Positions 21,334 through 33,157 are shown, counted from the first letter of the stretch. The stretch: 42,527 bases of DNA from Candidatus Altimarinota bacterium (GCA_027066455.1 JAMONT010000035.1:1-42527), one strand, 5' to 3'. Made by a program: numbers and translations. The notes: generated by a model from the sequence alone, not told the origin.

Positions 21334-22233
21334 ATGTATATTTCAAAATGAAATTTACTTGTTAAAAAAGTAAATTGAAAAAGTATTACAATTAAAATTT
21401 CAAAAAATGTAGTATGAGAAAATGATATTTTAAATTTAACTAAAAAAGAATTTGAATTTATAAAAAACTTAGAAAATTATAGTTTGTTTGAAAATAAAAT
21501 TTATACTAAAAATAGTTTAGAAAAAATTGTTTTTGATTCCAAAATTCTTTTTAATAAATTAAATTTTGAGAAAAAAAATAAATTTGATTATTTTTATAAT
21601 ATAAATTTTATACAAAAATTTGTTTATGAATCAAATAGAACAGAATGAAGTAAAATAAAACAGGAAGAAATTTTTAAAATTTTTGAAAATAAAAAATCAA
21701 ATCATACAAATAAAAATGAAATTTTAGAAGTTAAAAATTCAAAAAAAGTTTTTGATTTTATGAATGAAGATTTTATTTTTAATATTGCAAATATTAAGAA
21801 AGTTTATCATATTTTGACAAAAAATTTATTTATGAATTGTTGAGATAAATACCCAAGATGATTTAAAAAAGTAGAAAATACTGTAAATAATGATATTACT
21901 TCAAGTCCAGAAAATGTAGAAAAAGATTTAAAAAACTTGATTATTTGGTACAAAGAAAATAAAAAAATATTATTTCCATTAGAACTTGCATATTTATTTC
22001 ATTTAAAATTTGAAAAAATTCACCCATTTATAGATTGAAATTGAAGAACTTGAAGGTTTTTGATAAATAAAATTTTATTAGATAATAACTATTATCCAAT
22101 AATTTTATTCTCAGATAATAAAAAGTCTTTTTTTAATTCAATAAAAACTCCTTGACTAAATAATAAAAAATATTTTAAAACAATGCTTGAACAACATTTA
22201 AAGACTTTAGACTATTTAAAAAAAAGTTTTTAA
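21334..22233 (+). CDS. fic: Fic family AMPylase with N-terminal inhibitory motif
   Basis: A 299-residue Fic protein that transfers a nucleotide (usually AMP) to target proteins. The catalytic motif HPFIDGNGRTGR starts at His230 and is complete (HPFx[D/E]GNGRxxR). An autoinhibitory-helix motif [S/T]xxxE[G/N] is present as SNRTEG (100-105), making this a class II Fic with self-inhibition. It lies 109 bp after the HNH gene and may belong to the same defence block or be an independent host-interaction effector. No signal peptide is visible. Confidence 0.9.
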
Positions 22234-22399
22234 CATTAAAAAAAAATATATCTTTAAAAACTTTTTTTCTGGAGTATAATTCCTTTTAGAAATTTAATAT
22301 TTTTAGTTTTAGTTATATGAAGTTTCTTTTAAAGTAAACAAGACTAAATGTATACAAATTTTGAACAATAAAAATTTATAAAAATAACTTTTGAAAAAA

Positions 22400-23629
22400 A
22401 TGAGTTTAGAAAACAATTTAATTGCCTCTATTGATATATGAAGTTCAAAAATTAGAACGATTATATGACAATTTGGTGAAGAAAATAAAGAAAACTTCCA
22501 AGTTTTATGAATTTGAATAGTAGAATCTACTGCTATTAGAAAAGGAAATATTTTAGATATGGAAGAATTTAAAAACAATCTTGATAAATCTCTTGAAGAA
22601 GCAGAAAAAATTGCTTGAGAACAAGTTGCTTGAGCTACTATTTCTTTTAATTCTTCACATTTAGAAGTTTTTGAAAGTAAATGAGTTGTCTCTGTTTCTG
22701 GTGATGAAATAGAATATGATGATATTGACAGAGTTATGGATATGGCAAAAAACTGAGTAGACCTTTCTAATAAAGAAATTCTAAAGGTTATTCCAGATTA
22801 TTACACTGTAGATTTGGAACCTTGAATTAGAAGTCCTATTGGAATGTCTGCTAGAAAATTGGAATTAAAGGCAAATATTTTTGCTATGAATTCTAGTATG
22901 CTTAATAATATTAAAAAAGCAATTGGAGATGTTTGAATAGAAATTCATGATATTTATCCAAATTTAATTTCAGCTCCTGAATGAATTTTGTCTAAAAGAC
23001 AAAAAGAATTATGAGTTGTAACTATTGATATTTGAGCTTCTACTACAGGTATTACTGTTTATGAAGAGGGAAGTTTGAAATTTGCAAAAGTTATTCCAGT
23101 ATGATGAGAAAATGTTACTAATGATATTGCTCTTTGAACTAGAGTTTCTATTGATACAGCTGAAAAATTAAAATTGGAATTTGCAGAAGTTAATAGAAAT
23201 GAAGAAGAACTTATTTCTAAAGAAATTGATTTAAAAAAGATTTCTAATAATGAAGAATGAAAAGTTGAAACTGATTATTTATCGAAAATTGTAACAGCTA
23301 GATATGAAGAAATTTTTAATTTTATTAGAGAAGAATTAAGATATATTTGAAAAGATTGAATGCTTCCTGAATGAGCAGTTTTAGTTTGATGAGGTTCAAA
23401 AATGAAATGAACTGTTGATTTAGCTAAAGAAATTCTTAGATTACCAGTTGCAGTTTGAACTCCAATTGAAAAAGATTCTTTAACTAGTACTTCAATAAGT
23501 GACCCGATTTTTGCTTCTGTAATAGGAACTTTGATTTTAGCAAACAAATATACTAAAGAATCTTTTGGTTTTAAACTAAATTTTATAGATTCTATTATAA
23601 AAATGTTTAAAAAGATTATGCCTTTTTAA
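22400..23629 (+). CDS. ftsA: Cell-division protein FtsA
   Basis: A 409-residue actin-like ATPase that tethers FtsZ to the membrane. ASIDIGSSKIRTIIG (residues 9-23) is the phosphate-1 motif. A 1C domain with ISFNSSHLEVFESKG follows, then VVTIDIGASTTGITVY (phosphate 2) and AVLVGGGSKMKG (adenosine motif). The C-terminus KLNFIDSIIKMFKKIMPF fits an amphipathic membrane-binding helix. It is directly upstream of ftsZ, separated by one dispersed palindromic repeat. Confidence 0.95.
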
Positions 23630-23634
23630 AAAAG

Positions 23635-23682
23635 CCCTCTCTCCTGAATCTTCTCTCCCTTACAGGGAAGAAAGGGGCTACA
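23635..23682 (+). repeat. Dispersed palindromic repeat, family A (ftsA-ftsZ spacer)
   Basis: CCCTCTCTCCTGAATCTT, then the CTCTCCCTTACAGGGAAG hairpin and AAAGGGGCTACA. It lies inside the ftsA-ftsZ unit, so it is transcribed with both genes. Confidence 0.85.
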
Positions 23683-23723
23683 GGAAAAGTTTAAAAATTT
23701 AATTTAATAATAAAAAAATAATT

Positions 23724-24926
23724 ATGGTAAAAGATGATAAATTAAGAAATTTACTATCAAATAAATTCTCAGCTCCAGCTGTTGAAGAAGTAAATATTGG
23801 TTCTGGAATTTCTCCTGTTGCAAACATAAAAGTTGTTTGAGTATGAGGAGGTTGACAAAATGCTGTTAATAGAATGATCGAATGAGGTCTTGAATGAGTA
23901 GAATTTATTTCTATAAATACAGATGCTCAGGCTCTTTATAATTCTTTAGCTCCTACAAAAATAAATATTTGAAAAGCTGTAACTTGAGGTCTTTGAGCTT
24001 GAGCTAGTCCTGAAATTGGTAAAAAATCAGCAGAAGAATCTTCTGAAGAAATAAAAGCTGTTTTAGAATGAGCTGATATGGTTTTTATAACTTGTGGACT
24101 TGGTTGATGAACTGGTACTGGAGCTGCTCCTGTTATAGCTGAACTTGCAAAATCTCTTTGAGCTTTGACAATTTGAGTAGTTACAAAACCATTTTCTTTT
24201 GAAGGTCAAAATAGAATGGCAAAATCATTAGAAGGTTATGATACTTTGAAAGAAAAAGTTGATACTTTAATCACAATTCCAAATGATAGAATTCTTTCTA
24301 TTATTGATAAAAAAACTCCACTTTTAGATGCTTTTTCAATAGTTGATGAAGTTTTAAATCAATGAGTTCAATGAGTTTCAGATTTGATTACTCAACCTGG
24401 TTTGATTAATGTTGATTTCGCTGATGTTAGGTCAGTTATGCATAGTGCTGGTTCTGCTCTTATGTGAATAGGTTATGGTTCTGGTGAAAATAGAGCTGTT
24501 GAAGCTGCTCGTTCAGCTATTGATTCTCCACTTTTAGAATTATCTATTGCTTGAGCTAAATGACTTTTATTCAATATTACAGGTTGAACTGATTTATCAA
24601 TGTTTGAAGTTGATGAAGCTGCAAAAATAATTACTGAAAGTGTTGATCCTGATGCTAATATTATTTTTGGTGCAACTATCAGTGAAGATTTTACTGGTGA
24701 ATTGAAAATAACTGTTGTTGCTACTGGTTTTGATGAAAATTCTAATCAAGCTTTTATTGAAAAACCAAAAATTGCTAATGCTCCTTTTGGCAAAAGAGCA
24801 ATTAGTGATTCAAGAATTTCTAGTCCTAAAACTCAAACTACAACTTCTACAAGTTCTAAATGAAAATCACCTGTAAAAATGGAAGATGATTTAGATATTC
24901 CAGCATTTTTAAGAAAGAAAAAATAA
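23724..24926 (+). CDS. ftsZ: Cell-division protein FtsZ
   Basis: A 400-residue tubulin-like GTPase that forms the division ring. It has VVGVGGGGQNAVNRM at the N-terminus, [11 protein letters not shown], the tubulin signature CGLGGGTGTGAAP, and PNDRIL and ADVRSVM in the T7 region. A Ser/Thr-rich linker leads to the conserved C-terminal peptide [10 protein letters not shown] that binds FtsA. Six of the loop glycines are TGA. A strong bidirectional terminator follows. Confidence 0.97.
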
Positions 24927-24933
24927 AATTTAT

Positions 24934-24968
24934 AAAAAAACTTGATTTTTAGAAAATCAAGTTTTTTT
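24934..24968. terminator. Bidirectional hairpin terminator after ftsZ
   Basis: AAAAAAACTTGATTTT pairs with AAAATCAAGTTTTTTT around TAG. It serves ftsZ and the convergent pseudouridine synthase gene. Confidence 0.9.
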
Positions 24969-25680
24969 ATTCTATTCAAATTTTTTTAAATAATTCATCT
25001 TTTTCAAATTTTGTTAAAGTTTTATATTCTCAAACTTCCAAATTTCAAAGTAAAATATTTTCTATTCTTACTCTTTTTAATTTTTTTACTCTATGTCATA
25101 TTTTTTCAACCATTCTTCTTATTTGTCTATTTTTTCATTCTGTTAAAGTTATAAGAAATTTTTTATCATTTAATCTTTTTATTTTAGATCTTTTAGTTTT
25201 TCATCAAAGCATAAATATTCATTCTTCCATTTTTTTTAAATCAAATTCTTCTATAAAATCATAAGTTTCAACCATATATTCTTTTTCGTGATTATATCTT
25301 GGGTGAATTAAATAGTTTCAAAGTCTTCAATCATTTGTTAATAAAATTAATCAAGTTGTCTCTTTATCAAGCCTTCAAATAGGAAAAATTCTTTGTTCAA
25401 CATTTAGCAAATCTACAATATTTTGTTCTTCAGCTTGAGCACAAGTTGTAACAATTCATCTTGGTTTATTCATTTTATAATAAACCATATTTTTTTGCTC
25501 TTTTACAAGTTTGTCTTCCAAAGTAATTTTATCAACTCAAACAACTATAGATTGTCCAATTTTGGCTGTTACACCATTAATTTTTACAAGTCAATCAGCT
25601 ATATAAATTTCAGCTTTTCTTCTTGAACAAATTCATGCTTGACTCATATATTTTTGTAATCTAACTTTTTCTTGGTTCAT
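24967..25680 (-). CDS. rluB: rRNA pseudouridine synthase (RluB/RsuA family)
   Basis: A 237-residue enzyme that isomerises uridine in 16S or 23S rRNA. It has an N-terminal S4 RNA-binding domain (VRLQKYMSQAGICSRRKAE), then YYKMNKPRGIVTT and the catalytic motif GRLDKETTGLILLTNDG with the nucleophilic Asp. The C-terminus includes LTEGKNRQIRRMVEKIGH, the family's RNA-contact motif. RluB versus RsuA or RluE cannot be separated from the sequence alone. It converges on ftsZ. Confidence 0.92.
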
Positions 25681-25743
25681 TTTTTTGCAATTATTAATAT
25701 TAAAAGTATTATATATAAAATAATTTTATTATCAATAAAAAAT

Positions 25744-26547
25744 ATGTGAAAAGAGATATTATTTAAAAAAAAGATTTTAATAGTTTCTGCTTTATCTTCT
25801 GAACTTAAAATAATTAAAGAAAAAGTAAAAAGTTTGAAAATAAAAAAATTAGAAATAAAATTTTTTGAATCTTGAATGTGAAATTATAAAACAATTCTTA
25901 ATTTAACAGAATTTTTAACAAATCAGGATTTTGATTTTATTGTTAATATTTGAGTTTGTTGATATAAAAAGGAAATAGAAAAATGTATTCAAGTTGGAAG
26001 AATAAAAAATTTGGCAAATAATAAAGAATTAATTGTTCCAATATTTTTTGAATTTTCTAAAATAAAATCTATTGCAAGTAGTGAAAAAATAATTTATGAT
26101 AAAAAAGAAATTTTTGAAGAAGATTTTGTTGATATGGAAAGTTATTGATTTGAACTTGTGGCAGAAAAATTTGAGCTACCAAGAATTATTTTGAAAATTC
26201 CTGTTGATATGATTTGAGAAGAAACAAAAAACTTTGATTTTTTAAAAGCTAAAAATTTTTTAAAAGAAAATATTGATTATGAAAAATTATTTGAAAAAAT
26301 TTTTTTATATTTACCCTCACCCCAACCCTCTCCCTTGTGGGGAGAGGGAGTAAAACAAAAACTTAATTTAACTGAAAGCCAAAAAATTATTTTTGAACAA
26401 TTATATAATAAATATTCAGTTTTAGTTTGAGATAATTTCGAAAAATATTTAGAAAACTTTTTTAAAAATTTTCTAAATAAAAAATTAGAAAAAAATGATA
26501 TTAAAAAATTTTTAAAAGATTTGGAAGAATTTTTAGATGATAAATAA
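25744..26547 (+). CDS. Nucleoside phosphorylase/MTA-SAH nucleosidase-like protein with in-frame repeat
   Basis: A 267-residue protein. Residues 1-165 resemble 5'-methylthioadenosine/S-adenosylhomocysteine nucleosidases: ILIVSALSSELKIIK, FESGMGNYKT, FIVNIGVCGY and DMESYGFELV, where DMES carries the ribose-binding Glu. The extension after about residue 190 is unrelated to the family. It opens with a palindromic repeat read in frame as LPSPQPSPLWGEGVKQ, followed by a Lys/Asn/Phe-rich helical tail. Catalysis is plausible but not certain, since the usual catalytic Asp region is atypical. Confidence 0.72.
26314..26350 (+). repeat. Dispersed palindromic repeat, family B, in frame in the nucleosidase-like gene
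   Basis: CCCTCACCCCAACCCTCTCC-CTTGTGGGGAGAGGGAG. The CCCTCTCC/GGAGAGGG stem is perfect. In-frame translation is PSPQPSPLWGEG (about residues 191-203), the classic signature of GC-rich bacterial dispersed repeats. Confidence 0.85.
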
Positions 26548-26628
26548 AATTTGATTTTTATAAAAAAAAATATATATTATACAAAAAATTTTTAAAGGAA
26601 AAATATTTATTTAATTATATAAAAAAAA

Positions 26629-28017
26629 ATGACAAAAAAACTTGAATTACTTTTACCAGCTTGAGATTTTGAAAAATTGAAATATGCTTATGCTTATTGA
26701 GCTGATGCCTGTTATGTTGGTGCTCCTATGTTTTCTCTTAGAGCTAGAACAAATGCTTTTACTATGAAAACTCTAAAAGAAGCTGTTGAATATGCTCATA
26801 ATTTGGACAAAAAAATTTATTTTACTGCAAATATTTATGCTCATAATGTGAAAATAAAACCATTTTTAGCACAATTTAAAAAAATGGTTGAAATGAATCC
26901 AGATGCTTTTATTATGTCTGACCCTTGACTTATTCATTTGGTGAAAAAAGATTTTCCAGATGTTGAAATTCATTTATCAGTTCAAGCAAATAACACAAAT
27001 TGGGCTCAAGCAGAATTTTGGCAAACTATGGGAATTAAAAGAATTATTTTAAGTAGAGAAATTTCTTTAAAAGAAATGGCTGAAATTCACGAAAAAGTTC
27101 CAGAAATGGAATTAGAAGCTTTTGTTCACTGAGCTATTTGTATGGCTTATTCTGGAAGATGTTTATTGTCAAATTACTTGAGTAATAGGGACCCAAATCA
27201 AGGAACTTGTAGTCATTCTTGTAGATGGGAATACAAAGTTTATAAAGAAAAAGATTCATATCAAGTGTTGAAAACTCCATCTGGAAAGGTTGAAGAAATG
27301 TGAGAAACAGGAAGACCAAAAGTTTATGAAACTCTTGAGTGAGCTTATTATTTGGAAGAAAAAGAAAGACCAGGAGAATTTTTAGCTATTGATGAAGATG
27401 AATACTGAACTTATATAATGAATTCTAGAGATTTGTGTGCTGTAGATTATTTAGAAGATTTAAAAAAAGCTTGAATAATTAGTTTCAAAGTTGAATGAAG
27501 AAATAAAACAATTAATTATTTAGCTTCAGTTTGAAGAGTTTATAAAAAAGTTTTGGAGGCTGTAGAATTAGGAAAAGATTATGATGTAAATGAGGCAATG
27601 CAAGAATTATTTTCTATTGCAAATAGATGATATATTCCAGGGTTTTTAGCTTGAAATCCTTGAGCTAATGCACAATTTTATGAAAGAAATGGAGGTTTTC
27701 AAACAGAATTATTTATTTGACCAATTAGAGAATATGATGAAGAAAAAGGTTTAGCAAAAGTAGAAGTAAAAAATATTTTTGAAGTTTGAGATACTTTAAA
27801 AATAATTACTCCAGATGATATTTGGGAACAAAAAATAGAAAAAATTTATAGAATTGTTTGAACAAATAGAAGTGATAAAGAAAAAGAAAATTTTGAAGGA
27901 AAATTAGAAGAAGTAGAAAAAGCTCATTGAGGGAGTTTTGATGTTTGGATAAATATGGATAAAAATCCAGGTATTTGGGCAATTGTAAGAAAAAATGTTG
28001 AAGGAAAATGCTTATAA
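26629..28017 (+). CDS. Peptidase U32 family protein (TrhP/RlhA-type tRNA or rRNA hydroxylation)
   Basis: A 462-residue U32 family protein. The N-terminal TIM-barrel begins LELLLPAGDFEKLKYAYAYGADACYVG. The U32 signature follows as EAFVHGAICMAYSGRCLLSN, with further Cys in QGTCSHSCRW that together can hold an Fe-S cluster. NSRDLCAVDYLEDL and KVEGRNKTINYLA are typical of the YegQ/TrhP/RlhA branch, which works in prephenate-dependent hydroxylation of tRNA or 23S rRNA. Peptidase activity is unlikely. Which RNA is modified is unknown. Confidence 0.9.
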
Positions 28018-28144
28018 TAAAAAAAGTTTTTCAATAATTTGGAACTTCAAAAATACAATTAAATTTTGATTTTATTTATCAATTTTAAGAATGAATTTTA
28101 TTTTTTTTTACTTTCCTTTTTTTGGGGAATTATTTTTTCATATT

Positions 28145-28720
28145 TTAAAACTTTTCAACTGTGATATTTCATGAAATAGTATTTATAATTAATTTTTTTT
28201 CAAAATCTCATAATTTAAAATCTATTTCTAATTTTTGAAAATTATTTGAACTACAATCTGTTGAACCTGAAAGATAAATTTTTCTTCATTCAAAAATAAT
28301 TTCTCCAGTTCCAAGGAAACTTCAAGTTGAACTAGAATTTAAATCAGAACAATAAAAATTTTCTATAAAAAATTGTGGATTTTGTAATATATTTTTTTCA
28401 ACAGAAATCCAAGCAGTACCAGTTTTATAAAATTTTTCTAAAGTAAATTCATTATTAGCTCAAGTTGCAAAAGTTATTTTTCTCTTTTTTGGAATTTCAA
28501 AATTTTCTACAGATTTTCAAACTAAGCTATTAAATTGTGTTTCTTCAACTATACTGATTATTTTATTTACTTTTTTTTCAAGTTTTTCTTTATCTTGTTG
28601 TCATTTAAAATTCATATTTGAAAGTCATAGAACTAAAATTGAAATTATTGTTATTACAACTAATAATTCTATTAAACTAAAGGCTTTTTTCTTATTAAAA
28701 TTGAATAAATAATTTTTCAT
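28145..28720 (-). CDS. Type II/IV secretion pseudopilin-like protein
   Basis: A 191-residue protein starting MKNYLFNFNKKKAFSLIELL, a class III prepilin signal with cleavage before Phe (Ala at -1 as in the other pilin of this window) and the +5 Glu, then a hydrophobic helix (VVITIISILVLGL). The remaining region is beta-rich (EIIFEGRKIYLSGSTD), like GspH/FimT minor pilins. Both ends are well supported; it is isolated from other pilus genes here. The spacer at 28018-28144 holds nothing recognisable. Confidence 0.82.
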
Positions 28721-28881
28721 TTTTATTTTTTTAGTAAATATATTTTGTATATAAAATATTTATATATAATTGTCAACATAATTTTATGGTATTTTTCTAT
28801 AAAAATTGTTATAATACTTTTGTTATATGTATTTTAAGGAAAAATATCAAAAATACAAAATTTATTTTAAAAAAAAATATT

Positions 28882-29700
28882 ATGTTAAAAAAAATTATAA
28901 TCACAATCATTTTGCTTTTTTCTATAGTTTGAAATTCTTTAGCTGACAAAATAACCTTTTCTTTAGACAAGGTTGATGTTTTGTCTAAAAATGTTTTAGA
29001 ATTAAATTTTAATAAAGACCTGAAAGAAACAAATTTTTTAATTGGATCTTTCAAAATTATAGATAGTTTAGAAAATCAGTTACTTATTGAAAAAGCTGAA
29101 ATTTTTAATAAAAATAAAGTTAAAATTTTTTTAGATAAAAATTTAGAACTAGAAAAAAATTATAAAATTACAGTTTTAGAACTTTTAGATATTGAGTGAA
29201 ATTCAATAAAACAAGGTTATAATGCTTCTTTAGAATTTATTACACCAAAAGATTTTAATATATTAAAAAAAGATGAAAAAACAGATGAAAAAAGTTTAGA
29301 ATTTTTTAAAATAGAAGAAAAAAGTTTAGAAAATAAAAATAACATAAAAAATGAAAAAAATATAGAGAATAAAAATGTTATAAATAATAAAGAAAAAGAA
29401 AAAAATGAAAAAACAAAAAAAGATGTTTTAGAAAAAATAAAGATTCAAAATGAAATAATAAAAAAGGAAAAACAAAAGCAATTAGAAAAAAAATTAAAAG
29501 AGGAAAAAATAATAAAAAATAATATAGCTGAAAAAATAAAATCTAAAAACAAAGAAATAAAAGATAAATTAGAAAATAGTAATAATACTAATGATGTAAT
29601 TATTGTGGATTCTTTACCAACTGCTTGACCAACAGAAACTATTTTAATAATTTTATCTTTACTTTTATGAATGTGATTTTTTATAAGAAAGAAGATTTAA
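28882..29700 (+). CDS. Secreted, LPTAG-anchored coiled-coil surface protein
   Basis: A 272-residue protein with an N-terminal signal peptide (KKIIITIILLFSIVGNSLA). Residues 22-115 look like a small beta domain (bacterial Ig-like/SbsA type: FSLDKVDVLSKNVLELNFNK, then KNYKITVLELLDIEGN). A Lys/Glu/Asn-rich, probably coiled-coil, stretch spans about 125-240. The C-terminus has a sorting-signal layout: SLPTAGPTE, a hydrophobic helix (TILIILSLLLGMGFF) and a basic tail IRKKI. The pentapeptide LPTAG is a variant of the LPxTG sortase motif. A cell-surface role is inferred; no sortase is encoded in the window. Confidence 0.68.
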
Positions 29701-30114
29701 AAGAATCTTTTAAAAATAATATTTTCTAAAAATACTTGAGTTAAAATAAGTGATGTGAAAATTAATTCTTTAAAATGAGAACAATTTAGATTTAAATCTG
29801 TTTGAACTAAAAAATGTGATGAATCTTTATATTCTAAATCATTTATTTTTGATTATAGTTGAGTAGCAAAAGCTAGTACTAAATGATTATATTCAAAAGA
29901 ATATGATTCAAATTTAAGTTGATATATTTCTAATTGATGATATTGATTTTGATATACTATATCTCATTGGTGAGTTAGAGATGTATGGCTTAGAGATAAT
30001 TCAAATAATTGAACTAGATGGCAAACAGTTTCCTGAAATCCGTGTTGATATACTAGCTGGTATTATCAATCTTGAAATTCAGCTAGACCAAACATAAAAA
30101 TGTATGTAAAATAA
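29701..30114 (+). pseudogene. Open remnant of a Gly/Tyr/Trp-rich surface domain, in frame after a TAA stop
   Basis: From the codon after the TAA at 29698-29700 the same frame stays open for 137 codons, with about 17 TGA Gly codons and protein-like content (SVGTKKCDESLYS, WGVRDVWLRDNSNNGTRWQT, ARPNIKMYVK at the end). There is no ATG start; the only alternative is GTG at 29755. Its style resembles the C-terminal part of the fibrinogen-like pilin at 3371 (both end W/Y-V-K) but I cannot align them. Most likely a 5'-truncated gene; a readthrough extension is less likely, since the preceding protein ends in a natural sorting signal. Confidence 0.5.
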
Positions 30115-30130
30115 TTTATAAAAAATTTTA

Positions 30131-30157
30131 AAAAGAACAAAAAAATTGTTCTTTTTT
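30131..30157 (+). terminator. Hairpin terminator
   Basis: AAAAGAACAA pairs with TTGTTCTTTT around an A-run, and a T-run follows. It ends transcription ahead of the dnaK promoter. Confidence 0.8.
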
Positions 30158-30175
30158 CTTGTAAAAAAAACAAAA

Positions 30176-30202
30176 TTAGCACATAAACCAAAAAAGTGCT
30201 AA
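30176..30202. promoter_or_regulatory. CIRCE operator upstream of dnaK
   Basis: TTAGCACAT-N9-AAGTGCTAA, a CIRCE variant with one mismatch between arms. It lies just upstream of the -35 box rather than overlapping the -10 as at clpB. Confidence 0.85.
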
Positions 30203-30209
30203 AAAACTT

Positions 30210-30238
30210 TTGACTTAATAAAAAAATTAATATAATAT
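30210..30238 (+). promoter_or_regulatory. Promoter of dnaK
   Basis: -35 TTGACT (30210-30215) in the context AAACTTTTGACT, shared with clpB. The -10 is TATAAT (30231-30236, spacer 15) or TAATAT (30233-30238, spacer 17). Confidence 0.7.
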
Positions 30239-30293
30239 AATTGTGCCAAAAAAAAAGAGGCTAAAAATATTTTAAAAATTTAACTAAAAAACT

Positions 30294-32219
<1,926 letters not shown>

Positions 32220-32227
32220 TGGATTTT

Positions 32228-32276
32228 CCCTCTCTCTTGAATTTTCTCTCCCTTGCTGGGAGAAAGAGGCTACAAA
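32228..32276 (+). repeat. Dispersed palindromic repeat, family A (after dnaK)
   Basis: CCCTCTCTCTTGAATTTT, then the CTCTCCCTTGCTGGGAGA hairpin and AAAGAGGCTACAAA. It starts 9 bp after the dnaK stop and could also act as a transcript 3' end. Confidence 0.85.
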
Positions 32277-32328
32277 GTAGAAAACTAGTTAATTTTTTAG
32301 CTAATTTTTTTATTTTTCTAGAGAAGAA

Positions 32329-32415
32329 ATGGAAAAGAAATTAGATAATTATATTGAAAAAAGTACAGATGAGATGATTTTTAATAAAAAACTTTTGACA
32401 AATATAGCTACATAA
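32329..32415 (+). pseudogene. Truncated copy of the toxin-antitoxin island antitoxin
   Basis: A 28-codon frame (MEKKLDNYIEKSTDEMIF...) nearly identical to the middle of the antitoxin at 33761-33892 (MEKRLDNYIEKSADEMIL). Similarity ends at the fourth-last base pair block before the HicA promoter, whose -35 box lies inside this frame. It is a decayed paralogue. Confidence 0.7.
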
Positions 32416-32433
32416 ATATTATGTAGCTATATT
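32395..32433 (+). promoter_or_regulatory. Promoter with 15-bp perfect palindrome upstream of hicA
   Basis: TTGACA (32395-32400) is followed by a palindrome, AATATAGCTACATAA (32401-32415), ATA, and its complement (32419-32433). A -10-like TATTAT (32417-32422) sits at its centre. A T-run follows, so it could alternatively be a terminator. The arrangement copies that of the CIRCE promoter at clpB, with different half-sites. Confidence 0.6.
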
Positions 32434-32454
32434 TTTTTGTTAATTAATAAAAAT

Positions 32455-32697
32455 ATGACTAAAAAAGAAAAAATATTTGAAAAATTTGAGAATAATCCTG
32501 AATCTTTGAAATATAATGAGTTAGAATTTGTTTTAAAAAATTTATGATTTGAAAAAATAAATGCAAAGTGAAGTCATGTGAAATTTAAAAATAAAATTTT
32601 ACAGAGTGATATTATTATACCAATACATAATAATGATTGCAAAAGTTTTTATAAAAAACAAACATATAAAATACTAAAAAATAATTCTTTAATTTAA
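32455..32697 (+). CDS. hicA: HicA-like mRNA interferase toxin
   Basis: An 80-residue protein. LGFEKINAKGSHVKFKNK carries the HicA catalytic-type GSH motif, followed by IIPIHNNDCKSFYKKQTYKILKN, matching the HicA IPxH...TxxxIL ending. HicA toxins cleave mRNA using that His in a double-stranded RNA-binding fold. It lies 5 bp before its presumed antitoxin, the usual hicA-hicB order. The N-terminus is longer than the typical 60-residue HicA. Confidence 0.78.
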
Positions 32698-32702
32698 AAA
32701 TT

Positions 32703-33014
32703 ATGACAATAAAAAATTATATTGAAGTTGATAATAAAAAATATTCTTATTTTATTGAGCCTATTGATTCAGAAATAAGTAAAATTATTTGTAAAACTGC
32801 AAAAATAGAACAAGAATTTTTGAATGAAGATTTGGTTAATTTATTGAAAAGTTTACCAAATTTAATAAAGGCAGAACAAGAATATAAAGAAAAAAAAGAT
32901 AATATAATAAGATTTAGAGTTTCTGCTTTAGAGAAAATAAAATTACAAAAAAAAGTTGAAAAATCTTGATATAAAACAATATCTTCTTTTATAAAATCAA
33001 AAGTTTTAAAATAA
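32703..33014 (+). CDS. HicB-like antitoxin with ribbon-helix-helix C-terminus
   Basis: A 103-residue protein. The C-terminal part NIIRFRVSALEKIKLQKKVEKS, then GYKTISSFIKSKVL, has the beta-strand plus two helices of a ribbon-helix-helix DNA-binding domain, used by antitoxins for autoregulation. The N-terminal IKNYIEVDNKKYSYFIEPI is short for a HicB RNase H-like fold. Assignment as the hicA partner rests on the 5-bp spacing. Confidence 0.65.
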
Positions 33015-33031
33015 AAATTAGTTAAAAAATT

Positions 33032-33157
33032 ATGAAAAAAAAACAATATTGAGATTTAAATTTATGTGAAATGGATAAGCATTTTGAAAGTTTTATCAAA
33101 AAAAGTGCTGATGAAATGATTTTAGAATTAAGAAAAAAAATTAGTTTAAAAAATTAA
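33032..33157 (+). CDS. Orphan antitoxin-like protein (paralogue 1)
   Basis: A 41-residue protein MKKKQYGDLNLCEMDKHFES...KKSADEMILELRKK then ISLKN. The N-terminal half matches the antitoxin at 34822 and the C-terminal half matches the one at 33761. No toxin follows; the last codons run directly into a terminator hairpin. It may be a solitary antitoxin that neutralises the neighbouring toxins, or a truncated remnant. Confidence 0.6.

Noticed and set aside
30247-30266. AAAAGAGGCTAAAAA before dnaK, resembling the tail of family A repeats
   Set aside because: Only the GAGGCTA core matches and no hairpin or left half is present.
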